Positions 52,649-61,435 of a stretch of 64,000 nucleotides of DNA are shown here, piece after piece (within the stretch, counting starts at the first letter, position 1; the number at the start of each line of letters is the position of its first letter). The notes under the pieces are model-generated. The model was given only the letters and a program-made list of their open reading frames with translations. It was not told the origin of the DNA and made no database searches. The translations under genes were made by a program, and so were the position numbers. This DNA is from Candidatus Obscuribacterales bacterium (GTDB taxonomy: Bacteria; Cyanobacteriota; Vampirovibrionia; Obscuribacterales; Obscuribacteraceae): contig JAIELX010000120.1 of NCBI GenBank assembly GCA_019752635.1, positions 1-64,000 on the forward strand, given 5' to 3'.

Positions 52649-54568
52649 GTGGATAGATCCTTTACCCTTAACGATCAAAATTCTGACAAGACCCCGCTAC
52701 AAGCGGAGTTCGTGTCGTGGAACCTTGCTTCCGCCGAGCCTCTCAAATCGGAGGCGCGCACGGGTGCAGGCGCCGGCAGCTTAACTGCGGAACGATATCT
52801 GCCGCCTTTTACTCTGGTGGGAGTTGAGACAAGAGGTCAAGTCCGCGGAGCGCGTGGGGGGGATGAGGTTGGCCGACCTGCGCGAAATGGTGATTCCGAC
52901 AAAGTAGACATCAAATCGGCTATTCCGGATTGCATGCGGTATGGAGCTGCTTACAATGCCTGGGATAGACTTTCGCCTGACGAGCAGAAGGCATTGGCGA
53001 CCAAGGTCGGTTCGCTTACTAAGGAAATGCTTGCGGATTCTGCTGCGATTAAGACTTCGGAAGCAACGCGCAACTCCTGCATAATCAAGAAAGATGCCGA
53101 TGGTCGGGTTGTTTGCCTGGTAGACCCTGCGAAGAATGTTCGCATGCATTTTAAGTATGACGGCGATACAAACAACGTCATTGCGATGGTTCGGGAGGAT
53201 ACAAAAACCAAAGCCACCACCACATATGTGGCTGTGCAGAAGTCGGCTGAAGATTCTATCTGCGGCAAGCGCGAATGGATCACCGTCAACTCCTCCGGAC
53301 GACGTAGTGAAGTGGTCGGTGACGTAATCGTCGGAAAGGGCGGCACACGTAACATCAAGCTGGAGTCGCGTAAATCTGTCGAAGACTTGCTTGAGAAAAA
53401 AGAGGCACCGCCCCGACCGGAGAAACTTACCGGTTTGGCTGCCGACAAGAAGGCACTTCAAGAGGCAGCGGAGAAAGCCTTTGCCGATCCGGCCCAACGT
53501 AGGGCGTATATGGCGGATATCGAGAAGTTCCAAATTGCGGGAAAGGAGCGCGGACTGAGCGAGAAAGAGATTTCCCAGTTCTTCAAGGAGTCTACCAGGC
53601 TTCTCAGCTCGAACACCGATACGTTTGTCAAGGCTGAAGAACGAGCAAAGCTGGCCGCTCAAGCTTTGAAGCAAGCTGTTGAACCTACCAGCATCAAACA
53701 AGGACCTTTCAAAACATGCAATGTCACAAGTGTAGAAGTTAGCATGTATACGCGCCAACCGTCGGCCGCAATGAAGGCGATCACGGAAGCTGCCCTAACC
53801 GGTAAGTTTACTACGGCCGACGGTAAGAGCATTGAGCTGCCGCCATCAACTTTCGTACCCAAGGCCGGCGCAAGAACTTTTGCCAGCCAGATCTTCCAAG
53901 ACCTGGCAGTCAATACATTTTGGAACGACACTAAACTCGTAAAAGACCAGAAACCCTACACAGACGTGAGGTATCGCCACGATGGCGCGCCTGTAACTAA
54001 GACCGACACTGGTCAGCGAGTCACCGGGGTTGATGAGACAGGAGTCGTAAAAGAGCTGTATAAATCGCCGGGGCTAGCAACCACGTACTTGCCGGAAGTT
54101 TATCGCAGGATTGCCGGTAATCGTCCCGATGTAGTTGCCTTGACTGCGACGGAGGGGCCTGCGGCCCCTGGCGCGCTGAAGGTCGAGTCTGCTGAAAAGC
54201 TCCATGAGAAATTGGGGGAGTTGAGCAGAAAACCAGGCGGCTTGCCTGTAATTATTATGGTTCACACTTCAAACGAGCCTTTCTGGAAAGACTCCGGCCG
54301 AGGCTCTGCAGCTGGCGCCGGCATCAAGGCTGATGAAGCGAAGAAGCTAAAGGAGATGCCGGGTGGATGGCACGTAGTTACCATCACCGGATACGATCCG
54401 AGGACAAAGATGGTTGCGCTCGACAATACTTGGGATGACGCCTCCGACCACCTTGGGAAACCCGGTCGCGGTGAGAAGCTCAGCGTTGACACTGTGTTCA
54501 ATTCCATGCGCACGCATGCCGCCCGCCTTAAAGAGTTGGGATATGAGGCGCCACCTAAGAAAAAATAG
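52649..54568 (+). CDS. Papain-like cysteine peptidase-type protein
   Basis: This 639-residue protein lacks a signal peptide or membrane segment. GGGGAG seven bases before GTG at 52649 defines the start (an upstream TTG at 52634 is also open). Residues 1-340 are hydrophilic with helical stretches. The C-terminal third shows a papain-like triad order: Gln351 and Cys357 in KQGPFKTCNVTS (six apart, as papain Gln19 and Cys25), His575 in GGWHVVTITGYD and Asn593 in VALDNTWDD. I do not recognise the exact family; C39-like or other papain-fold members are candidates. It could be a peptidase or transferase, perhaps an exported effector through a non-Sec route. Activity is inferred. Confidence 0.68.
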   Translation: MDRSFTLNDQNSDKTPLQAEFVSWNLASAEPLKSEARTGAGAGSLTAERYLPPFTLVGVETRGQVRGARGGDEVGRPARNGDSDKVDIKSAIPDCMRYGAAYNAWDRLSPDEQKALATKVGSLTKEMLADSAAIKTSEATRNSCIIKKDADGRVVCLVDPAKNVRMHFKYDGDTNNVIAMVREDTKTKATTTYVAVQKSAEDSICGKREWITVNSSGRRSEVVGDVIVGKGGTRNIKLESRKSVEDLLEKKEAPPRPEKLTGLAADKKALQEAAEKAFADPAQRRAYMADIEKFQIAGKERGLSEKEISQFFKESTRLLSSNTDTFVKAEERAKLAAQALKQAVEPTSIKQGPFKTCNVTSVEVSMYTRQPSAAMKAITEAALTGKFTTADGKSIELPPSTFVPKAGARTFASQIFQDLAVNTFWNDTKLVKDQKPYTDVRYRHDGAPVTKTDTGQRVTGVDETGVVKELYKSPGLATTYLPEVYRRIAGNRPDVVALTATEGPAAPGALKVESAEKLHEKLGELSRKPGGLPVIIMVHTSNEPFWKDSGRGSAAGAGIKADEAKKLKEMPGGWHVVTITGYDPRTKMVALDNTWDDASDHLGKPGRGEKLSVDTVFNSMRTHAARLKELGYEAPPKKK

Positions 54569-54628
54569 AGTGCGTCTTCCTGTGGAGGCGCGCCATACGC
54601 GTTGATCTTCTTTCTCTCTGGAATCTCG

Positions 54629-54781
54629 ATGTTGAAGGTAGCCGCGTTTTATGACGTCGCTGAAATGGTTGGTGCCGGCAAGAAGGTTTGGCTTAGCGCA
54701 AAACACTTCAGTGACGAGCAAGTTAAGCTGGTAACGGCAGTGGGTATGCTGCAGACGCAAAGAACAGAACAAAAACGGTAA
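54629..54781 (+). CDS. Small hypothetical protein, 50 aa
   Basis: A 50-codon frame begins MLKVAAFYDVAEMVGAGKKV and ends in TAA at 54779-54781, with TGGAA a few bases before the ATG. It has a protein-like distribution of hydrophobic and charged residues and fills most of the gap between the papain-like gene and the next secreted protein. No family is recognised; the call is tentative. Confidence 0.4.
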   Translation: MLKVAAFYDVAEMVGAGKKVWLSAKHFSDEQVKLVTAVGMLQTQRTEQKR

Positions 54782-54855
54782 TGTTAGCCAATGACTCGGG
54801 ACGACCGCGCTCGATTCTACTAAGATGGAGGCAGTGACGGAACCGAGGAAATGAA

Positions 54856-55458
54856 ATGAAAACTGTTCATCCTGCAAGTAGATTCGTTGTCCGCAGCGTC
54901 GCGCTCTCTTTGCTCATCGGTTCAGTCTGTCCGGTTTTCGGACAGCAGTCAATCCAGAATGATACTGGCGGTGTTTTTATGGAAGAAAGCGCCCCTCCTT
55001 CGAAACCGGAAACTAAGGCACCGCCGGTGGACTTAAGCAATACAGGGACGCAGATTAACAGCAAGGGAAGAATTGTTCCTCTTCTACAGAACGACGGTGC
55101 CGGCTCAATGCCTCCAGGTACGAATCTGGAAGTTTCGCGGACCCCTGGCGTTATGTATGCGCCGACCTATTATGTGAATCCCTTCGGACAAAAGGTTGAT
55201 GCCTACGGCAACCTTTTGCCGCCAGGGCGCTATCTTCCCTACACGCCCTACGCCGTGTCGCCCGGGTACGGTGCGACCTTTAACAGCCAGTTCGGCCCGT
55301 CCGAGATGAACTACCAGGGTGGTGGTACCGTATTTGGTGGTCCCGGTATTGGTGTCGGCGGCGGCAGCGGTCGCTTCGGCGGAGGAGTGGTGATTCCCGG
55401 CACTACACAGTTTGACTATCGCGGCACTGTCAAACCGATTTTTCCCCAGGAGCAGTAG
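54856..55458 (+). CDS. Secreted Pro/Gly/Tyr-rich protein
   Basis: This 200-residue protein has a signal peptide (cleavage near VFG/QQS) and a low-complexity mature part: a charged Pro-rich stretch, then Tyr/Pro (YLPYTPYAVSPGYG) and Gly-rich (GGPGIGVGGGSGRFGGG) segments. GAGGAAATGAA precedes the ATG. It has no catalytic motif or cysteines after the signal. It is probably a structural envelope or extracellular protein. A terminator follows 20 bp after the stop. Confidence 0.75.
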   Translation: MKTVHPASRFVVRSVALSLLIGSVCPVFGQQSIQNDTGGVFMEESAPPSKPETKAPPVDLSNTGTQINSKGRIVPLLQNDGAGSMPPGTNLEVSRTPGVMYAPTYYVNPFGQKVDAYGNLLPPGRYLPYTPYAVSPGYGATFNSQFGPSEMNYQGGGTVFGGPGIGVGGGSGRFGGGVVIPGTTQFDYRGTVKPIFPQEQ

Positions 55459-55478
55459 TCCAACGATTTTAGTTGTTG

Positions 55479-55508
55479 ACTCCGCCTAGCGTAGTTCTGT
55501 TTTTTTTT
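55479..55508 (+). terminator. Rho-independent terminator
   Basis: A stem of ACTcCGC / GCGtAGT (one mismatch) with a three-base loop is followed four bases later by nine consecutive T residues (55500-55508). It lies just after the Gly/Pro-rich secreted-protein gene and is the clearest intrinsic terminator in the window. Confidence 0.6.
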
Positions 55509-55768
55509 GACGCACCCGTTGCGGTCTGTGTCGTGCTGACTAAGCAAGAAATGCTTAAGTGTCTCCAGTCGCTCCTGCGGCGCCCGGTGACAGGTTTGGA
55601 TCGCTGTGATGTTTTTATTTCGTCCTGGAACTTTCGTTAGCCATCTCCTAATTCAAGATGAAGACGCGATCGCGAGGATCTCGTCGAGGACTTTGGTTAC
55701 CATGCAGGTACAAACTCATGCGATTGATTGGGTTGTGCAAATTGTTTCATTTTGAAGGATGTCACAGT

Positions 55769-57007
55769 ATGGTTGAAGTAAGGCAGTCAGAGTCGGCAGG
55801 AAACGGACAAGATACCTACATCGGGCTGAACGCGTTTGAAGTCTATAAGCAGTTGCTCGACGATGACATGAAGCGCTTGGTCCGCTCGGCGGACTCCTTG
55901 CTTTCTCGCCAAGACAGAGATGCTGACGGGTGCCTCAATTCTCAAGAACTGCGGTCGGGAATCTTTCCGGGTAAGTATGACAACGATGCTGACAAGACTT
56001 ACAGCAGATTTCTTTTGCAAAACTATTCTGCGGTGGCCGGACTTAGTCGCGCATATTGCGATAGTGCAGCACCAATAAGTGGGATCTCTTCTAAGGACAT
56101 TGATGCTCTGCGATGCCTTGCGTCGCCCGATCTCCGTGATGCTTTTATTGAAGGGCAGCGACGTGAAGCCTACAAATATGGGAATGGGGCACTCAACGGT
56201 GCGCTGGTGGGAGGTGGTATCGGTTTGGGGGCCAGTGCGGTCATGTTTGGTGTCTATAATTTTGTTCCTGCAAAAATGAGAGCGCCCCTGACGTTGGCCG
56301 CGCTTGGAGCTCCTGTGTTAGGTGCATGCATTGGCGCTCCGTGGGGGATGAAGCAACATTTGGATAGTGCCAACAAGTTCTTGCTTGAGAAAGAGGCCCG
56401 GGTTAACGAAGTGTTGAGTAAGAATATGGCTACGATGACGGCCAAGCCGACTTACGACGGGATCGTGCAAAGTCGGTTCGCCCGATTGATGTCGCAGTTT
56501 GGCGAGGCACCGGATGTTGACGGCAATGCCCACGTAGACAAGACAGAGGTGAGTTTAGCTCTCCAACATAACTCGGGTAATAAGGACCTCAATACCTTTC
56601 TAAATGACAATTACAACGAACTAGAACTAATTTCGCGCAGTTACTCCAACATGAATCTGGAGCGAGGTATTAACCTGACTGCCGTAGGAAAGCTTTTCGA
56701 TGATGGAACGCGTGATGAGTATCTTGCGCATGAGCGAAAGGGCGCTAAAGATCTTGGACACTATCGCTTTGCCGTGGGGTTGCCGAAGGGCCTGGTGATT
56801 GGGGCTCCGCTTTGCGGTGCGATTGCATATGCATCGAAGTATTTGCCGGCCCGATACCAGTCTGCAGGTTTTATTGGTTTTGGCTTGAGCTTGTGTATGA
56901 TACCGTTGCTGTCTGGAGCGCTTGACCAAGGACACACGATGAGTCGGACCGATAAGTTCTTTCAAGATCAGAACGACGCCCTTGAGCGAATTCGTCGTCG
57001 CATTTAA
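55769..57007 (+). CDS. Duplicated EF-hand/membrane protein
   Basis: This 412-residue protein consists of two similar halves. Each has an EF-hand-like loop (DRDADGCLNSQE at 49-60; DVDGNAHVDKTE at 249-260), a related helix (FLLQNYSAVAGLSRAYC versus FLNDNYNELELISRSYS), then two membrane segments (about 142-165 and 173-192; about 338-357 and 365-385) and a charged tail ending in a similar KFLLEKEARVNEVL / KFFQDQNDALERI. The ATG at 55769 is used because AAGGA precedes it and the upstream frame is non-hydrophobic and basic. No known family. It is likely a calcium-responsive inner-membrane protein. Confidence 0.7.
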   Translation: MVEVRQSESAGNGQDTYIGLNAFEVYKQLLDDDMKRLVRSADSLLSRQDRDADGCLNSQELRSGIFPGKYDNDADKTYSRFLLQNYSAVAGLSRAYCDSAAPISGISSKDIDALRCLASPDLRDAFIEGQRREAYKYGNGALNGALVGGGIGLGASAVMFGVYNFVPAKMRAPLTLAALGAPVLGACIGAPWGMKQHLDSANKFLLEKEARVNEVLSKNMATMTAKPTYDGIVQSRFARLMSQFGEAPDVDGNAHVDKTEVSLALQHNSGNKDLNTFLNDNYNELELISRSYSNMNLERGINLTAVGKLFDDGTRDEYLAHERKGAKDLGHYRFAVGLPKGLVIGAPLCGAIAYASKYLPARYQSAGFIGFGLSLCMIPLLSGALDQGHTMSRTDKFFQDQNDALERIRRRI

Positions 57008-57230
57008 TCCTGCTGTTGGAGCGAGTTATCCGGACTCAACTTTCGGAAAAGGTCTGCGTGAAACTGCGCTCACGCGCAACTCCAGTTTTGAACCGTTTAT
57101 CGCAAGGAGAATCCGATGACGATGACTAGTACGGAGATTCAAGTAACTTTCAGCTGGTGATTCTGAGCCGTAGGAACTGTAAAACTCGAAACCGCGTCCT
57201 CGGGCATAGGCAAAGACGAGGAGGAAGAGT

Positions 57231-57695
57231 ATGAATATCATCAGAATGGCGATTCTAGGCTGTTGCGCGATCGCGTCCTGCGATGCCGTTAAAGCAGATA
57301 CGCTGATTATGGGACCAACGGGACGTGTACTGACAGTTCCCCATGGTGCCACGATTATTCGTACACCACTTATGGTGCGTCCTGTAACTAGCGTACAAAC
57401 CTTCACCACCACCACTGTTGGCCCCGTTGAAAGAACGGTTACCGCACCGGTTTTGATTACACCGCGGCAGTCTGACTTTAACCATCGCCTAAACATGCTG
57501 CAGGATCAAATTCAGCTAGGTCTTGAGCGCGGTATGCTCGATCAAGCCACGGCCGATGCTCTGAGTAACGAAAAGGCGAGGCTTGCATTCGTCCTCGCTA
57601 ACATGAAAGCTCGAGGTCACTCAAGTATTGACGACGCCACGCTGGAAAAGGAAATCAATGTTTTCAACCGCAATGTATCCGATGCAATGCAGTAA
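57231..57695 (+). CDS. Secreted hypothetical protein
   Basis: This 154-residue protein has a signal peptide (MNIIRMAILGCCAIASCDAV, cleavage near KA/DT), a Thr/Val/Pro-rich middle and a helical C-terminal half (LNMLQDQIQLGLERGMLDQA, LSNEKARLAFVLANM). GAGGAGGAAGAG gives an excellent ribosome site. No family is recognised; the helical part resembles small periplasmic structural or chaperone-like proteins. Confidence 0.75.
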   Translation: MNIIRMAILGCCAIASCDAVKADTLIMGPTGRVLTVPHGATIIRTPLMVRPVTSVQTFTTTTVGPVERTVTAPVLITPRQSDFNHRLNMLQDQIQLGLERGMLDQATADALSNEKARLAFVLANMKARGHSSIDDATLEKEINVFNRNVSDAMQ

Positions 57696-57743
57696 TCACC
57701 AGTAAAAAACTTGCCAACAGCGCCATCATCTGATTGCTGGAAA

Positions 57744-58817
57744 CTATCGGGGTTGCTGTTTAACGGGTGTCTGATCAGAGTAGAGTTTCTGAATCGTAGC
57801 CTTGTCGCGTTTGCTCAAAGCCGGCAAGCAAGAAGTTGATTCGCCGAAGAACATAATGTCCCGTGGATTTCCTGAATGTCCGTCGATTCCTAGCGCGTGT
57901 CCAAGTTCATGCAGACAAGTTTTCTTTAGAGAGTCCGCATCTATCGGCCGCCCCTTCGAATCAATGATCAAAATGCGGACCCGCGCCCTTATGAGGTTTC
58001 TGGTGCGAGTCGGATCCTTGCGTGACATGGCCCATTCCACGTCGGTATGGCCGCTTTCTGCTCCGGTTGCGTTCGCCTTTAATTGTCTGGCGTCCGTGGT
58101 CCAGTCACAATAGATGTCTGCTTGATCCGCGTTCGGTACAGCGACAATACTGATGCGATTTTCGGTCGCCTGAACCCATGACTGGAGCGATTCGTACATA
58201 ATGGCCGGCCATTCCTTCGGAAAGTCTTTCATGTTTCGACCCGTGTCTATGAAAACCTTGAGCGGCATCTTTTCTTGGGACCACTTTTCCGGTCCCTTAT
58301 CTGCGATAAGCGTATCAAAATAATCTGGACCTTCTTTATTTGCCGCCTTGAACTTGCCCGCTACGCGTTTAAGTGCCTCAATACGCTGTTGTGCCATCGG
58401 CACCAGTTGGTCGCCTGGTTCTTCTCTGACGTACTTTTCGAACCATTCTCGTGCTTTGTCGAGATCGCCTAATCCTTGATAGCAATTGCCGATGTTGTAT
58501 GCGGTGACAGCAATGTGTGGTTGCAACTCCAAACTGGCAAGATACTCTCTCAACGCTGCTTCGTTGTTTCCCAGTTTTGAATAGGTAAGACCAAGCCTGA
58601 AATGAATCAGTCCGCTCGACGGTTCAATTTGAAGAGCTTTTTCCAACACTTCGCGTGCTTTGGTGAGTTCCTTGTTTTTGAGGTGCTCTGAGCCTTGTTG
58701 TACCAAACTTCTTGCTTCCGGATTATTCGGGAATCCATCTGCCAGCGCAGGGACCGCGCAAAGTATCAGGCATAATCCAAGCGCAATGGCGACTAGTTTC
58801 GGTCTTTTCCTGTGCAT
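57744..58817 (-). CDS. Secreted TPR-matrixin metallopeptidase
   Basis: This 357-residue protein has a signal peptide (cleavage near PALA/DGF), about three TPR units (35-145; LTKAREVLEKALQIEP, EAALREYLASLELQP, DKAREWFEKYVREEP) and a metzincin domain. The zinc motif HELGHALGIDGH begins at His303 and is one residue longer than the canonical HExxHxxGxxH, followed by SGNPRDIMF as Met-turn. I recall this GHS..P.DIM variant from cyanobacteria and other bacteria. The start could also be GTG at 58826. The TPRs probably bind protein partners or substrates in the periplasm. It is transcribed divergently from the subtilase remnant. Confidence 0.83.
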   Translation of the reverse strand: MHRKRPKLVAIALGLCLILCAVPALADGFPNNPEARSLVQQGSEHLKNKELTKAREVLEKALQIEPSSGLIHFRLGLTYSKLGNNEAALREYLASLELQPHIAVTAYNIGNCYQGLGDLDKAREWFEKYVREEPGDQLVPMAQQRIEALKRVAGKFKAANKEGPDYFDTLIADKGPEKWSQEKMPLKVFIDTGRNMKDFPKEWPAIMYESLQSWVQATENRISIVAVPNADQADIYCDWTTDARQLKANATGAESGHTDVEWAMSRKDPTRTRNLIRARVRILIIDSKGRPIDADSLKKTCLHELGHALGIDGHSGNPRDIMFFGESTSCLPALSKRDKATIQKLYSDQTPVKQQPR

Positions 58818-58868
58818 GTTTTCCACATTGATTGCCCTGTTTGATTTTATACCCTGTGATTGTTATGA

Positions 58869-59228
58869 GCAGAGATTTTGGATGGTAGGCTGAAATTGAC
58901 TAATGGAACTTCTGCCACAGCAGCAATGATTTCCGGTCTCTTCGCGCTGGCTGTTGCTTGCTACCCTGGCTATACCAATAAGCAATTGGAATCTCTGATG
59001 ATCAACAGCTGTCAGAACACTACCGGACGAACGCGCAACGATGAGTTTGGATACGGCAAGCCTAACGCCGAGCAGCTGCTGAGCGGATCTTGCTCGCGTG
59101 GAGTTGGTGATGACGACAGTGAGGAAATGAAGACCCCGGTGTATGAGGGCCCGGAGTTCGATATCGCGCCAATTGACCCGTCGCAGATCAAATTTGAGGA
59201 CTCGATGCCGGCGCCGGAATCGCAGTAA
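58869..59228 (+). pseudogene. C-terminal remnant of a subtilisin-family (S8) peptidase
   Basis: The frame (no stop from 58869) encodes LTNGTSATAAMISGLFALAV, which matches the subtilase catalytic serine region (GTSxAxxxxSG), and continues through a C-terminal helix (YTNKQLESLMINSC...GYGKPNAEQLL). The Asp and His segments and most of the catalytic fold are absent upstream, where an in-frame stop lies at 58866 and the divergent TPR-matrixin gene begins. An acidic tail of about 50 residues follows. A truncated relic is the best reading; a small expressed protein starting at TTG 58878 is possible. Confidence 0.6.
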
Positions 59229-59379
59229 TAATGGGTCTGAGCATCTGAAGTCCAGAGTGCGGTCGAAAGCGCAATACACAGACAATCGAAGTCTGAATTT
59301 GCATCATTAAGATAAGTGATCAAATCTTCATATTTGCGATGAACTGCGTCAGAATGGATTCAACAGAAAAAAGACGGGG

Positions 59380-60009
59380 GTGCGGACCGTGTTTGCACCA
59401 GAGAAAGCGGACGATCGAGCACCTCGATCGGCTTTGATTCAGATATTGCAAATGGCATATTCCGGCGAAAGAGCCGCTGCGTTTGCTTACCAGGGGCACC
59501 GGCGTTCCGTGCGATGCGCGGAGCAAAAGCGCGCGATTCAGAAGATTGAAGCTGATGAGTGGGAGCACAGGCGCGACTTGGGAGTTATGCTGGAGCAGCT
59601 CGATGCGAAGCCTGTATGGTGGCGCGAAATTCAAATGGCTGTTATCGGTAGAACTGTGGCGATTGGATGTTTCCTTATCGGGTGGTTCTTTCCGATGTAC
59701 CTTGCCGGTCAACTTGAAAGCAATAACATTGATGAATACGACGTTGCTGCCGAGCACGCAGATGCGCTCGATTTGCAAGACCTGGTTCGAGATTTGAGGG
59801 TCATGGCCGCAACAGAACGGGACCACGAAACCTATTTCGCAACGATGGTTGTCGAACATCCATGGCTTCCATTTGCGAATGCGGTCTTCCGGTGGCATCC
59901 GGAACTCCGGCTTCAACAACGGAATTCCGCTGCTGGACCTCCGAGCGTTCGTCTAGCGCGCTCCCTGGACGCAGCCAATGTGGCTGCGATTGCGAAGCAG
60001 GCGTGTTAG
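59380..60009 (+). CDS. Ferritin-like diiron protein (COQ7-like)
   Basis: This 209-residue protein carries the diiron residue pattern of COQ7/demethoxyubiquinone hydroxylase-type proteins: Glu30 in SGERAAAFAY, E60-x-x-H63 in EADEWEHRR, a glutamate around 112-125 and E146-x-x-H149 in ATERDHETYF. A hydrophobic helix (88-109) suggests membrane association, as in COQ7. The start is GTG at 59380 (a second GTG at 59389 is possible). A quinone substrate is not shown by the sequence; an oxygen- or peroxide-handling role is equally possible. No quinone genes lie nearby. Confidence 0.7.
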   Translation: MRTVFAPEKADDRAPRSALIQILQMAYSGERAAAFAYQGHRRSVRCAEQKRAIQKIEADEWEHRRDLGVMLEQLDAKPVWWREIQMAVIGRTVAIGCFLIGWFFPMYLAGQLESNNIDEYDVAAEHADALDLQDLVRDLRVMAATERDHETYFATMVVEHPWLPFANAVFRWHPELRLQQRNSAAGPPSVRLARSLDAANVAAIAKQAC

Positions 60010-60050
60010 ATGCGTTAAGTGATTCCGCCTATTGCTGATGTTCTGCGCGG

Positions 60051-61112
60051 CTATTTTACGAAAATGCCCAAAGGTCCAGTTCTCTTGATGTAAGACTTCA
60101 AAGCCGAGAACGGAAAGAAGTACTTACCTTCTGGTTCTAGAGCCAATACGGCATGCGGAAAGCCCCAGTCACAAATGAATGTGAGCCCCTTGTCGCTGAC
60201 CGAAAATGGAAGCAAATCTTTGGTGGTAACCTTCGGCGCTGAGTCAAAAATGTCCTTAAGGCTGTCCATTTCCACTGGATTTTCTTTGAAGGTTGCCGCT
60301 ACTTCTTCTTTCATTTCCTTTTCGATGAGCTTTTTCAGCGCGGTAGTTCCTGCCGGCGTAAAGGCTTCAGACGGGCTCACGGACCTGCCTTTCGATGTAT
60401 CGACCAGGACGTGCTCAACTGACGCGCTGGGGTATGCGCCGCAACCTTCCATGGTGAAATCGATATCGAGTAGATTGTTCTTGTTGTAGTTCACAACATA
60501 GTCGATGGAGTTCAGCCAGTAGTTGCCGGACTTTACTTCCTCGATGAATTCCTCTGGAGACTGCTTCATCACTGCCTTAAGTGAAATAGCGGTGTTGATC
60601 TTGGCGTTCAGCGCGGGATCGCCCCATGGTGTCTGAGCTACCTTCGGGTAGTTAACTGTTGCCTTGTCCGTGAGACCGCCTTTCTTTGCTGCTCTTGTTG
60701 TCGCAAGTGACAGTATGATTCCGTCAATCCCATTTGACAGCGCTGTCGAATCATTCACATTTGCCAGGAGAAATGGCATAGCCTTATCTTTCTTTGGATT
60801 CGTCCATGTCCCGACAAAGCGTTTGTTCTGCACCATTTTTCCAGTGAACAAACCTGTGCTCTTGCCGTCCGAACCCGACTCGCTGAGGCTCAAAATACCT
60901 GCTGGCGACAGACTGCCTCGAAGTGCAATCGGCTTGCCGACCCTGGTGTACTGGTATGTGCCATCGCATTTAGCCCCATTACAATTGAGAGTTGCTGAAA
61001 TTGCGTATTTGGAATCGATTGCGCCAGCCATTTTGATAGTTTCGGCGTCAGCTGCATTACATATAAGACCGACAAGAGTTGCTGGAAGCAAAAGCAATGT
61101 TACCTTTAACAC
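60051..61112 (-). CDS. Secreted RsiV/DUF3298-like protein
   Basis: This 353-residue protein has a signal peptide (MLKVTLLLLPATLVGLICNA, cleavage near ADA/ET), an N-terminal beta-rich part and a C-terminal DUF4163/DUF3298 (RsiV/PdaC-like) region. That region shows YWLNSIDYVVNYNKNN, GAYPSASVEHVLVDTSKGR and a closing LALEPEGKYFFPFSALKSYI strand pair. The start is GTG at 61112 behind GGGGTGGATC. In known members this fold occurs in anti-sigma factor RsiV and peptidoglycan deacetylase PdaC, where it binds cell-wall ligands. Here it stands alone and is exported, so a ligand-binding or inhibitor role is inferred. Confidence 0.75.
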   Translation of the reverse strand: MLKVTLLLLPATLVGLICNAADAETIKMAGAIDSKYAISATLNCNGAKCDGTYQYTRVGKPIALRGSLSPAGILSLSESGSDGKSTGLFTGKMVQNKRFVGTWTNPKKDKAMPFLLANVNDSTALSNGIDGIILSLATTRAAKKGGLTDKATVNYPKVAQTPWGDPALNAKINTAISLKAVMKQSPEEFIEEVKSGNYWLNSIDYVVNYNKNNLLDIDFTMEGCGAYPSASVEHVLVDTSKGRSVSPSEAFTPAGTTALKKLIEKEMKEEVAATFKENPVEMDSLKDIFDSAPKVTTKDLLPFSVSDKGLTFICDWGFPHAVLALEPEGKYFFPFSALKSYIKRTGPLGIFVK

Positions 61113-61435
61113 GATCCACCCCGAAAAATAATTACGAGCGTACCGGCTCTGCGCTTAGTCGTCCCATAACCGGCCAATCTTTCGATCCTTACCTGTTTCA
61201 TCGGCGTGAACTCGCAAATATTGCTTGGTAACACCGTGGTCGACTCGTGGTACATCACGACTCGACTATTTTATCAAGGTGGCGGCATCCATGCATTTTC
61301 GGACACTTGCCTGAATTTGGCTTACCTGACTTGGATCAGCTTTGCCGGCGGTTAACGTCGATTATTTCTGCAAGGTACCAGCGTAACGCTCAGTTGGAGC
61401 CAACGTTTTGGCAATAAATCACTGTTAGGTTCCTC
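61113..61435. other. Intergenic, no gene seen
   Basis: This 323-bp gap between two minus-strand genes contains two short palindromes (AGCGTAACGCT and GTTGGAGCCAAC near 61380-61405) but no T-run and no convincing frame. Confidence 0.5.

Noticed and set aside
54347..54877. 176-residue minus-strand frame between the papain-like gene and the next secreted protein
   Set aside because: It overlaps the 3' end of a better-supported gene and lacks a ribosome site.
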